DNA of 64,000 bases from Hymenobacter puniceus (GTDB taxonomy: Bacteria > Bacteroidota > Bacteroidia > Cytophagales > Hymenobacteraceae). Made by a program: the position numbers and the translations under genes. Shown here in pieces: positions 9,670-17,952 of the stretch. Every line of letters starts with the position of its first letter. Position 1 is the stretch's first letter. The notes below the pieces were generated by a model. It was not told the DNA's origin. It did no database searches and saw only the letters and a program-made list of their open reading frames with translations. The stretch covers positions 248,001 through 312,000 of the forward strand of contig NZ_JACSCX010000001.1 of the NCBI RefSeq assembly GCF_014333525.1, written 5' to 3'.

Positions 9670-12600
9670 ATGCAAAAAACCTTACTCGTGGGCACTTTGC
9701 TCATGGCCTCCGCTTTTCAAGAGGTAGCGGCTCAGAACCGAAGCCTGTCCGGCCGGGTTACCGACCGTCAGACCGGCGACGGTTTGCCTGGTGTGACCGT
9801 ATTGGTAAAAGGCACCACCAATGGTGTTTCGACCAATTCTGACGGCACTTATTCCCTAAGCAATGTACCCTCCGGCGCTACACTGGTTGTCAGCTCTGTT
9901 GGTTACATTAGCATTGAACGCCCAATTGGCACAGAAGACCAAGTAAATATTGGCCTTGCTACTGATACCAAAGCCCTGAGCGAAGTAGTAGTAGTAGGCT
10001 ATGGTGAACAGTCTAAAACCTTGGTTACGGGTGCTGTCTCGCAAGTAGATGCGAAGCAGTTTCAAAGCCAGCCAGTAGCCAGCGTTGAGCAAGTGCTACA
10101 AGGCCGTGCATCGGGCGTGCAGGTAACTACCAACTCGGGTACGCCCGGCGGTGGCATCAGCGTACGTATTCGTGGCAATAACTCTATTTCAGCAAGCAGC
10201 GACCCGCTGTATGTAGTGGATGGGGTACCAGTAAATAGCGGCAACTATTCCAACGTTGGTGTAGGTAACCAGCAGCTGAATGCGTTAGCTGATATCAACC
10301 CAAATGATATTGCTTCCATTGAAATTCTAAAAGATGCCTCTGCTGCAGCTATTTACGGCTCGCGTGGTGCCAATGGTGTAGTACTTGTAACCACCAAGCG
10401 TGGCCAGAGTGGTAAAACCAAAATTACTCTGGATGCCTATGCTGGCGTACAGCAGACCTGGAACCGTCTCGATGTACTCGATGGTCAGCAAGCGCAAGAT
10501 CTGATCAACGAGGCGCGCACCAACGTAGGCCTGACGCCTCGTTACGTAACGGCCAACCCAAACCCTGCTTCCCAGCAACTCTTTACAGGTGCTAGCACCA
10601 ATTGGCAGGACGAAATTTTCCGGGATGCTCGTATTCAGAATTATACACTGTCTGCATCCGGCGGTGACTCTAAGACGCGCTTCCTGATTTCGGGTACTTA
10701 CTTCGATCAGGAAGGCATTATTCTTGGCTCAGGCTACAACCGGGGCAGTGGCCGCTTCAACCTCGACCACCAACTATCGGATAAGTTCAAAGTGGGCTTG
10801 AGCCTAACCGGCAGCCGCTCGCTTAGCAACCGTATCAACAACGACAACAACATTTATGGTGTTCTAAGCACAGCACTCTTGCTGGGCTCGCAATTTCCGG
10901 TACGGAACCCCGATGGCACCTTCGGCCGCGACCCTTTCAACTCAGTTGAAAATCCGGTTGCCGCTGCTACGCTTCCCACTTTCCTGGCACGCAACAACCG
11001 CGTTATTGGTTCGCTTTACGGTGATTACCAGCTGGCGAAAGGCCTTCGTCTCCGCTCGTCCATTGGCGGCGATTATCTCAACCTGAAGGAAGATGTCTTC
11101 ATTCCGAGCACTGCTCTGCAAGGGGTAGGTAGCAATGGTAGTGGCAATGCCAACAGCCGCTATGATATTGGCTGGATTAACGAAAACACCCTGACCTACG
11201 ACAAGCAGTTGGGCGACCACTCACTGACTTTACTGTTGGGTCAGAGTGCACAGCGCTCAGTACAGCAAGGTATCATTACGTCGGTATCCGGCTTCGCCAC
11301 CAACAAAATTACGCAGCTCTCGGCTGGCTCGGTGAAAACCGATGCTTCGTCGGATGAGACGCTGTGGACACTGCTCTCCTACTTCGGTCGTCTGAACTAC
11401 AACTACAAAGGGAAATATATTTTCTCTGGATCGTTGCGTCGGGACGGTTCATCACGCTTCGGTACCGAAAACAAGTATGGATACTTCCCTGCTGCTTCGG
11501 TAGGCTGGCGCGTTTCGGAGGAAGCCTTCCTAAAGGACAATTCTGTGATCAGTGAATTGAAGCTTCGTGGCGGCTACGGTGTAGTAGGCAACTTCGAAAT
11601 TGGCAACTTCGCTTCCCGTAACCTGTTTGGGGTAGGTGCCGCTAACTTGGCCAACTACAATGCAGTAGCAGGCTTTGCGCCTACTCAGTTGGGCGTAAGC
11701 GACTTGGGCTGGGAACAGAGTGCGGAAGTAACTGTCGGTGCTGATTTAGGCTTGCTGGATAACCGCTTCCTGATATCTGCCAATGCTTTCAAGCGTAAAG
11801 CCAATGACTTGCTGCTTAACCGCCAGCTACCACTTACTTCTGGTTTCGGCACTGTAACCCAGAACATTGGTGACTTGGAAAACAAAGGCCTTGAGTTTGA
11901 CCTGACCACGCAGAACGTACAAAATGAATCGTTTAGCTGGTCGACAAACTTAAACGTATCGGTAATTCGCAACGAGGTTACTCGTCTAGTAAACAATGCA
12001 CCATTCTTGGCAGGCTTCGCCAGCCGGGTGGAAGTAGGGCAGCCATTGGGCAGCTTCTATGGCTACGTGGTAGATCGTATCTATCAAACCCAGGAAGAAA
12101 TTACTACGGACATTGCGAATGCCCGGGCAGCCACTGGCAACCCCACTATTCTTTACCAGGGCACAAGCGCAGCAACTACGCCCCGCCCAGGTGATATTCG
12201 CTTCGTTGATTTGAATGGCGACGGTATAATCACGGCGTTGGATCAGAAGATCATTGGATCTGCACAGCCTAAATTCTTTGGCGGCATAACCAACACCTTG
12301 GCTTTCAAAGGCTTTGATCTGAGCTTCTTCCTGCAGTTCACGAAAGGCAATAAGATCTATAACAACACCCGTGCTTTCGCTGAGGGCATGAATGGCCAGT
12401 TTGGTCAGTTGAGTTCAACTCTGGACCGCTGGACGCCAACAAACCCCAGCACCACAATGCCACGTGCTGCTGCTGGTGACCCAAACAACAACCGTCGTAC
12501 TTCAGACCGTTGGTTGGAGGATGGCTCGTATCTGCGCCTGAAAACGGCTACGTTAGGCTATAACTTGCCTACTACCTGGATTACGCCACTCCGCCTGCAA

Positions 12601-12768
12601 TCAGCTCGTATCTACGTAGCTGGTCAGAACCTGCTTACATTCACCAAGTACTCAGGTTTGGAGCCGGAAGTAAATACGTTCAGCGGTTCTAACACATCGT
12701 TGGGCACTGACTTCTTAACGTTCCCACAGGCTCGGGTATATCAGGTAGGCGTTAACATCGGCCTGTAA
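9670..12768 (+). CDS. SusC/RagA-type TonB-dependent outer membrane receptor (third pair)
   Basis: The 1032-residue protein has the same signal peptide and the same start of the CarboxypepD_reg-like domain as the second susC. A TonB-box-like SEVVVVGYGEQ, a plug domain (SIRGNNSIS-like motif RIRGNNSIS, DINPNDIASIEILKDASAAA, GANGVVLVTTKRG) and a full beta-barrel ending in VNIGL follow. It is the membrane channel of a SusCD importer. The partner lipoprotein starts 27 bases downstream. Divergence of the barrel from the neighbouring copy suggests a different ligand although the export and TonB-coupling parts are shared. Confidence 0.96.
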   Translation: MQKTLLVGTLLMASAFQEVAAQNRSLSGRVTDRQTGDGLPGVTVLVKGTTNGVSTNSDGTYSLSNVPSGATLVVSSVGYISIERPIGTEDQVNIGLATDTKALSEVVVVGYGEQSKTLVTGAVSQVDAKQFQSQPVASVEQVLQGRASGVQVTTNSGTPGGGISVRIRGNNSISASSDPLYVVDGVPVNSGNYSNVGVGNQQLNALADINPNDIASIEILKDASAAAIYGSRGANGVVLVTTKRGQSGKTKITLDAYAGVQQTWNRLDVLDGQQAQDLINEARTNVGLTPRYVTANPNPASQQLFTGASTNWQDEIFRDARIQNYTLSASGGDSKTRFLISGTYFDQEGIILGSGYNRGSGRFNLDHQLSDKFKVGLSLTGSRSLSNRINNDNNIYGVLSTALLLGSQFPVRNPDGTFGRDPFNSVENPVAAATLPTFLARNNRVIGSLYGDYQLAKGLRLRSSIGGDYLNLKEDVFIPSTALQGVGSNGSGNANSRYDIGWINENTLTYDKQLGDHSLTLLLGQSAQRSVQQGIITSVSGFATNKITQLSAGSVKTDASSDETLWTLLSYFGRLNYNYKGKYIFSGSLRRDGSSRFGTENKYGYFPAASVGWRVSEEAFLKDNSVISELKLRGGYGVVGNFEIGNFASRNLFGVGAANLANYNAVAGFAPTQLGVSDLGWEQSAEVTVGADLGLLDNRFLISANAFKRKANDLLLNRQLPLTSGFGTVTQNIGDLENKGLEFDLTTQNVQNESFSWSTNLNVSVIRNEVTRLVNNAPFLAGFASRVEVGQPLGSFYGYVVDRIYQTQEEITTDIANARAATGNPTILYQGTSAATTPRPGDIRFVDLNGDGIITALDQKIIGSAQPKFFGGITNTLAFKGFDLSFFLQFTKGNKIYNNTRAFAEGMNGQFGQLSSTLDRWTPTNPSTTMPRAAAGDPNNNRRTSDRWLEDGSYLRLKTATLGYNLPTTWITPLRLQSARIYVAGQNLLTFTKYSGLEPEVNTFSGSNTSLGTDFLTFPQARVYQVGVNIGL

Positions 12769-12795
12769 TTTCCACTTCGCAACAGCTTCACTTTC

Positions 12796-14157
12796 ATGAA
12801 TATTCGTTCTAAATTTTCTACGCTGGCAGTTCTGGGTCTGCTAAGTCTGGGCGCAAGCAGCTGCTCTGACTTCCTGACTCCAGAGCCACGTAACTCTGTG
12901 GACCGTACGCAGGTGTTCACTGACTTGGAAGGCGCTCGTGCTGCCCTAAACGGTACCTACGGCAACCTATTAAGTGTTAACCACGCTGGTCTACGAGTGC
13001 CCATTTTTGCCGATCTGCTGGCTGATAACCTAGCTCACATTGGCACTTTCCCGTCGTTTGCTCAACTCAAAAACCGAGCTATCCTTCCGGATAATACTGA
13101 GGTCACGGCAATGTGGACTTCATTGTACTCGACCATTAACCGCGCCAACAATGTTGTAGCTTACACACCTGCTGTAACCGGTACTACTGATGCGGTAAAA
13201 GCCCAAATTATGGGTGAGGCTCAGTTTGTGCGGGCGCTGTCGTACTTTTATTTGGTGAACTATTGGGGGGATGTTCCCTTGGTAATAACTCCTACAACTA
13301 CACCAGATAACTCGCTGTTTGTAGCGCGTAGCCCACGAGCTGCCGTTTACGACCAGATGGTAACTGACCTAACAGAGGCGGAAGCAGTGCTTCCTACTAC
13401 GGGGGGGCCTGCCCGCGCTACGCGTTTGGCTGCAACTGCCCTGAAAGCCCGCATTGCTCTTTACCGTCAGCAGTACGCGGAGGCTTCTCGACTTGCTGAT
13501 CTTGTATTAGCCGGCGGCTTTACGCTCAACCCGAGCTACCGTACGGCTGTAGCTTCCGAAAATCCTGCTGAGTCGATTTTCGAGGTACAGTTTGACGCGC
13601 AGTCACAAAGCTCTTACGCCTTTTTCATGCTGCCGACAGCCAATGGCGGCCGTAATGAAATGAGCCCAACTGGCCCGGGCTCCACGCTGCCCACTGCGTA
13701 CGAAACCGGTGACCAGCGTAGGGATGCTACCGTCTCCAATGGCGCATTTACATTAAATGGCCGGGTAGTTCCGACTGGCAACCAAGTGAAGTATGTGGAC
13801 CCAGGCACTGGCACTGACAATTTCAAAGCCATCCGGTTAGCGGAGATAATTCTGATCAGTGCTGAGGCAAAAGCTCGGCAGAATGATCTGCCCGGTGCTC
13901 TTCTGGCGCTGAACCGGATTCGGACACGCGCCGGCTTAACGCCAGCCACTAGCACTCAAGCACAGATTCTCGACCAGATTGAGCGTGACCGGCGCGCAGA
14001 ACTAGCCCTAGAAGGACATCGTTGGTTCGACCTGATCCGCACTGGTCGGGCACAAACGGTGCTTGGCATCACAGATGTTAACCGCCTGTTGCTGCCAATT
14101 CCATTCCGCGAAACAGTAAACAACCCTAACATCACCCAGAATCCAGGCTACAACTAG
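12796..14157 (+). CDS. SusD/RagB-family outer membrane lipoprotein (third pair)
   Basis: The protein has 453 residues with a lipobox (LGASSC, Cys23) followed by the SDFLTPEP motif typical of SusD mature N-termini. Helical TPR-like repeats (FVRALSYFYLVNYWGDVPLV) and the C-terminal family signature (QIERDRRAELALEGHRWFDL, LLLPIPFRETVNNPNITQNPGY) are present. It is the ligand-binding lid of the importer whose SusC component is encoded 27 bases upstream. It is the last gene of the susCD cluster and ends at a symmetrical terminator. Confidence 0.95.
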   Translation: MNIRSKFSTLAVLGLLSLGASSCSDFLTPEPRNSVDRTQVFTDLEGARAALNGTYGNLLSVNHAGLRVPIFADLLADNLAHIGTFPSFAQLKNRAILPDNTEVTAMWTSLYSTINRANNVVAYTPAVTGTTDAVKAQIMGEAQFVRALSYFYLVNYWGDVPLVITPTTTPDNSLFVARSPRAAVYDQMVTDLTEAEAVLPTTGGPARATRLAATALKARIALYRQQYAEASRLADLVLAGGFTLNPSYRTAVASENPAESIFEVQFDAQSQSSYAFFMLPTANGGRNEMSPTGPGSTLPTAYETGDQRRDATVSNGAFTLNGRVVPTGNQVKYVDPGTGTDNFKAIRLAEIILISAEAKARQNDLPGALLALNRIRTRAGLTPATSTQAQILDQIERDRRAELALEGHRWFDLIRTGRAQTVLGITDVNRLLLPIPFRETVNNPNITQNPGYN

Positions 14158-14173
14158 GCTTGCCTAACTAGCG

Positions 14174-14208
14174 AAAAAAGTCCCTGACCAATGGTCAGGG
14201 ACTTTTTT
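14174..14208. terminator. Bidirectional terminator between convergent genes
   Basis: AAAAAAGTCCCTGACCA (14174-14190) is mirrored exactly by 14192-14208. The A and T tracts on the two sides make it usable for the susD gene on the left (+) and the SDR gene on the right (-). Confidence 0.9.
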
Positions 14209-14239
14209 ATTTCATTACACTGAAGTAACTGATTACCTA

Positions 14240-14974
14240 TCATTGCAAATCAGAAATACGCACTACCACTTCCTCGTTGGGCTGCCGTGACTGTCTAAGC
14301 CATTTACTTATTCTTTCAGCTGCATCAGATGGTTGTACCAACTGGCCATCCTGACTGAATGCTCTAAATCGTTCGATTTCGCTGAAATCACGAGTATCAG
14401 ACGAACGAATATGCTCTTGCATGGCTGTATCTAAGATGCCTGGGGCAAGACTTCGGATATATATACCGGTTCCGCGCAGGTCCTGTTCTTTCTGGGCTAC
14501 AACTGACAAGGCATCCAGAGCGGCTTTTGAGGCGCAGTAGGCCCCCCAGCCATCTACAGGGCGCTGAGCAGCTCCACTACTAATGTTGAGAACAAAGCGC
14601 GATGTTCCAATATAGGGCTGATAGACGCGTAGGAAGGTATTCATAAGCATAGCTGGTGCAATGACGTTCACATCAAACACGAATTCAAAGTGTTCATTGG
14701 GTAACTCCCCTGCGTAACCTACTTCTCCCAGCACACCGGCATTGTTGATGAGCGTAATACTGGCAGCGTCCGGACGGGGCGGAAATACTTTGAGTAAGTT
14801 GTTTTGCACGGCCAGCATATCCGACAAGTCTAGTGGCTGGTGCTGGTACCGGTCGTGCTGGATAGTAGCATGACGCGACACACCCAGAACATGAGTATCG
14901 GGTTGTTGCAACAGGTGTTCTGCAAGTGCCTTACCCAGGCCACGGCTAGCCCCGGTAATTATGTAGTAGTGCAT
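14240..14974 (-). CDS. SDR-family NAD(P)-dependent oxidoreductase
   Basis: The 244-residue protein is a classical short-chain dehydrogenase/reductase. It has the cofactor-binding TGASRGLG (residues 7-14), NNAG (77-80), a catalytic serine in NISSGAA (about 132-133) and the YxxxK pair Tyr146/Lys150 (YCASK). Arg11 and Arg34 in the first two strands suggest NADPH preference, which is an inference. Overall length and motif spacing resemble the sepiapterin-reductase / benzil-reductase-like branch, but the substrate cannot be assigned. It is transcribed alone, separated from hslU by a terminator and ending at a shared bidirectional terminator. Confidence 0.92.
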   Translation of the reverse strand: MHYYIITGASRGLGKALAEHLLQQPDTHVLGVSRHATIQHDRYQHQPLDLSDMLAVQNNLLKVFPPRPDAASITLINNAGVLGEVGYAGELPNEHFEFVFDVNVIAPAMLMNTFLRVYQPYIGTSRFVLNISSGAAQRPVDGWGAYCASKAALDALSVVAQKEQDLRGTGIYIRSLAPGILDTAMQEHIRSSDTRDFSEIERFRAFSQDGQLVQPSDAAERISKWLRQSRQPNEEVVVRISDLQ

Positions 14975-15012
14975 ATCAGAAGGAGGACAGGTGAGTGGTG
15001 AGACTGGACCTT

Positions 15013-15051
15013 AAACGAAAAGAAGCGGCTGGCAGCCGCTTCTTTTCGTTT
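15013..15051 (-). terminator. Terminator downstream of hslU
   Basis: AAACGAAAAGAAGCGGCTG (15013-15031) is repeated in inverted form at 15033-15051. It lies 57 bases after the hslU stop codon on the minus strand and 38 bases before the SDR start. Confidence 0.85.
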
Positions 15052-15108
15052 TTAGCATAATTTCTTCTTCAGCTTTTATCATGCCTGATAGATAACCTAT
15101 GGGTGATA

Positions 15109-16518
15109 TCAGAGAATATACTGACTCAGGTCACGGTTGCCGACCATATCCTGAAGCCGCTCGTTCACCAAGTCGCGCGTAATAAGGATACGGGCGTTGG
15201 CGCCGATACGATCCGGCACATCAAACAGAATGTCGTTGAGGAGGCGGCTCATCACCGTATGCAAGCGGCGGGCCCCGATATTTTCCACTTCGGCGTTGAC
15301 GTTGAAAGCAATTTCGGCTAGCTGCTCTAACGCCTGGTCTTCAAAGGTCAATACGACATCTTCGGCCTGCAACAAGGCTTCGTATTGCTTGGTAAGCGCG
15401 TTCTTAGGGTCTTTCAGAATCCGGAAGAAGTCGTTTTTGGTGAGGCTTTGTAGTTCCACGCGAATCGGAAACCGGCCCTGCAGCTCCGGAATCAGGTCGG
15501 AAGGCTTGGCGACGTGGAAGGCACCGGCAGCAATGAACAGGATGTGGTCGGTGTTGATGATGCCGTATTTGGTGCTCACGGCCGAGCCTTCCACGATGGG
15601 CAGCAGGTCGCGCTGCACACCTTCGCGGCTTACGTCGGGGCCGCCGCCACCTTTACCGCTGCGACTGGCTACCTTGTCAATTTCGTCGATGAAGATGATA
15701 CCAGCGTTTTCGGCGTTGCGGATGGCTTCGTCCTTCACCTCGTCCATGTCAATCAGCTTGGCGGCTTCCTCGTCGAGCAGAATTTTGCGGGCCTCGGCAA
15801 TCGTGACTTTGCGCTTACGGGTTTTCTTGGGCATCATCGAGCCCAGCATATCCTGCAGGCCTGCCATTGAGGCCTCATCTAGCCCCGGGGCGCCACCCAG
15901 CACGCCAATGCCGGGGGCACTGCCCTGCTGCACCTTGATGTCAATTTTGCGCTCATCCAGCTCCCCACTGCGGATTTTCTCGCGGAACTTGTCACGGGTA
16001 CGCTCGTTCAGTTCGTAGTCTGACTCGGGTAAGGCGCTACCATCCTGGCTGCCGCCGAAGCCAACCGACGACTTGCTGCTGCCGCCACTCACTGACGGAA
16101 TCAGAGCATCCAGAATCAGGTCTTCGACGGCCTGCGCCGCTTGTACTTTCACTTCTTCTTTGCGCCGCTGCTTTACCTGGTTCACTGACTGCTCCACTAA
16201 GTCGCGCACCATGCTTTCCACGTCGCGGCCGACGTAGCCGACTTCCGTGAATTTGCTGGCCTCCACTTTGGTGAAAGGTGCATCAGCAATGGCGGCCAGG
16301 CGGCGGGCAATTTCGGTTTTGCCCACGCCCGTCGAGCCAATCATGAGGATGTTGTTGGGCACGATTTCGCGCTGCATGTCCAGCGGGGCATGCAGGCGGC
16401 GCCAGCGGTTGCGCAGTGCAATGGCCACGTGGCGCTTGGCCTCGTGCTGGCCGATGATGTACTTATCCAGTTCGGCAACTATCTGCGACGGGGTAAGGAA
16501 GGTCTGGGAATCGAGCAT
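15109..16518 (-). CDS. hslU: ATP-dependent protease ATPase subunit HslU (ClpY)
   Basis: HslU is the AAA+ unfoldase that feeds substrates into the HslV peptidase in the cytoplasm. The chosen start (MLDSQTFLTPSQIVAELDKY) gives 469 residues, the usual length. The open frame runs 204 bases further upstream, but that part is low-complexity and unlike the family. Visible motifs are the N-terminal KYIIGQ, Walker A GSTGVGKT (61-68), the pore loop GYVGRD, Walker B IIFIDEID, the large inserted I-domain, and sensor/arginine regions near the C-terminal GARRLHTVMSRLL. No hslV is found beside it, unlike the common hslVU operon. The gene before it on the same strand encodes a PorQ-like protein. Confidence 0.96.
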   Translation of the reverse strand: MLDSQTFLTPSQIVAELDKYIIGQHEAKRHVAIALRNRWRRLHAPLDMQREIVPNNILMIGSTGVGKTEIARRLAAIADAPFTKVEASKFTEVGYVGRDVESMVRDLVEQSVNQVKQRRKEEVKVQAAQAVEDLILDALIPSVSGGSSKSSVGFGGSQDGSALPESDYELNERTRDKFREKIRSGELDERKIDIKVQQGSAPGIGVLGGAPGLDEASMAGLQDMLGSMMPKKTRKRKVTIAEARKILLDEEAAKLIDMDEVKDEAIRNAENAGIIFIDEIDKVASRSGKGGGGPDVSREGVQRDLLPIVEGSAVSTKYGIINTDHILFIAAGAFHVAKPSDLIPELQGRFPIRVELQSLTKNDFFRILKDPKNALTKQYEALLQAEDVVLTFEDQALEQLAEIAFNVNAEVENIGARRLHTVMSRLLNDILFDVPDRIGANARILITRDLVNERLQDMVGNRDLSQYIL

Positions 16519-16627
16519 AAAAGGGGTCGGGAAATAAACGTAGCGGGAGTACCGCCGCTTTGCCGGAATTGTAAGTAGCGCAAACAACGGCTTTCCAGCC
16601 TTGCTGCCCGCTGCAATAACCGGGAAG

Positions 16628-17695
16628 CTATTGGGTTTTGACGAACAGCGTGTTGAGGTTGCGGGCGACGGTGAAGTAGTTGGCGGCGCCGCTGGCGTGC
16701 AAACCGGCGCGGGTGTAATCAAGCTGAAACTGACTGATGCGCAGCATCACGCCAAAGGAAATACCCGCTCCGCCCGCCGCGTTTTCCAGGCGCAGCTCGC
16801 GGCGCTGCAGGTGGTTGTAGCCAAGGCGTACGTTCAGGCTCTTGCCCAGCATCAACTCCCCTCCTACCGCAAAGTGGCGTGCTATCTTGTCGCCGAGCGT
16901 CTTCTTCCGCTTGATTTCCTCGCCGTTCTCATCTAGCTGGCCGCGCTGGTTGGGGTCGAGGTACACGATGTCGAGGCGCTGCAGATTGTGGGCCGTGATG
17001 GAGAACCGCAAAGGCATGTGCTCGGGCTTAATGCTGGCACCGAGTTGTACGTCCAGCGGCATTGGCTCACGGCCGGCCCCGACGTAGGGCTTGAGCTGGT
17101 AGCCGGCATTTTTCACGGCTAGCCCCACGGTGAACTCCTGCTCGGGATGCTTGAACACGGCGCCTACATCGGCCAGCAGCCCCACCGAGTGGTTGCCGCT
17201 AATGCCCGATACGGCCAGCTTGCCGGTGCCAGCCAGCGTGAAAGGGCCCTGCACATAGGCGTAGGTGAGGCCGGCCGCGTACTCGTTCACCGAAAACTGC
17301 CCCAGCAAATTGCCGGCTGCATCATACTGGTTAAATTCGCCATAGCTGAGGTAGCTCAGGCTGACACCCAGCCGCCGCATAGCATCCGCAGCCTTGGGCT
17401 TGAAGGCATATGCTACGGTGCTTTGCTTGATATCGGCCACATAGTCGACAAACGACAGCGCCAGGCGGCCATCCATTTCGGCGTTCAGCAGCGCGGGGTT
17501 GCTGAGCAGCATGGTAGGATCAGCGTCGCGCACGGATACGTTGACGCCGCCCAGTGCGGCCGTTTTAGCGCCCGGCGGCAAATTCAGAAATGAGAAGGCC
17601 TGCTGCCCCCCAATCTGGGCTACAGCAGGAGAAGCACCCAGCCCCAGGGCAACGGATATGGGCACTAGAATACGGCGGTGTAGCAGTCCAATCAT
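16628..17695 (-). CDS. porQ: PorQ-like type IX secretion system outer membrane protein
   Basis: The 355-residue protein starts with a signal peptide (MIGLLHRRILVPISVALGLG, cleaved near AVAQ). The mature start GGQQAFSFLNLPPGAKTAAL matches the hallmark of the PorV/PorQ outer-membrane barrel family, and the short 'GGVNVSVRDADPTMLLSNPA' style segment fits PorQ best. Repeated amphipathic strands continue to the end. In Bacteroidota, PorQ belongs to the type IX system that exports proteins with a C-terminal sorting domain; with PorZ it is linked to attachment of cargo to the surface. The start at 17695 was chosen over an upstream methionine because it opens the signal peptide. It precedes hslU by 109 bases. 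Confidence 0.8.
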   Translation of the reverse strand: MIGLLHRRILVPISVALGLGASPAVAQIGGQQAFSFLNLPPGAKTAALGGVNVSVRDADPTMLLSNPALLNAEMDGRLALSFVDYVADIKQSTVAYAFKPKAADAMRRLGVSLSYLSYGEFNQYDAAGNLLGQFSVNEYAAGLTYAYVQGPFTLAGTGKLAVSGISGNHSVGLLADVGAVFKHPEQEFTVGLAVKNAGYQLKPYVGAGREPMPLDVQLGASIKPEHMPLRFSITAHNLQRLDIVYLDPNQRGQLDENGEEIKRKKTLGDKIARHFAVGGELMLGKSLNVRLGYNHLQRRELRLENAAGGAGISFGVMLRISQFQLDYTRAGLHASGAANYFTVARNLNTLFVKTQ

Positions 17696-17823
17696 CGGGT
17701 ACCAAGATACGGTGTTTGGCAGGTAGTTGCAGGAGGTAAGACGGCCGAAACAGCGCATTTATTGCATGCTTGCAGACCGAAGTTCAGTAGCGGCCAACCC
17801 TACAAGTGACGAGCTACCAGAAC

Positions 17824-17916
17824 GTCATGCAGCGCGCAACGAAGCATCCTGCATGCTGACGCAGGATTACTACTGCAACCTCAGCACGCGAGAGGCTTCG
17901 TTGCGCGCTGCATGAC
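17824..17916. repeat. GTCATGC-type palindromic intergenic element
   Basis: Arms of 22 bases, GTCATGCAGCGCGCAACGAA.. at 17824-17845 and its exact complement at 17895-17916, enclose a smaller inverted repeat ATCCTGC (17846-17852) / GCAGGAT (17861-17867). It fills the gap between the lon stop codon and the porQ start. It belongs to the same family as the elements at 28919, 29612, 43739 and 54322. Confidence 0.8.
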
Positions 17917-17952
17917 AGCCCAGACTGAACCCGCCCTGGAGACACGCGCCGC

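Noticed and set aside
16519-16722. N-terminal extension of HslU
   Set aside because: The extra 68 residues are Pro/Ser-rich and not found in HslU; the methionine at 16518 opens the family sequence.
17727-17915. Small plus-strand open frame near 17.8 kb
   Set aside because: It is made up mainly of the GTCATGC palindrome; no coding signal.
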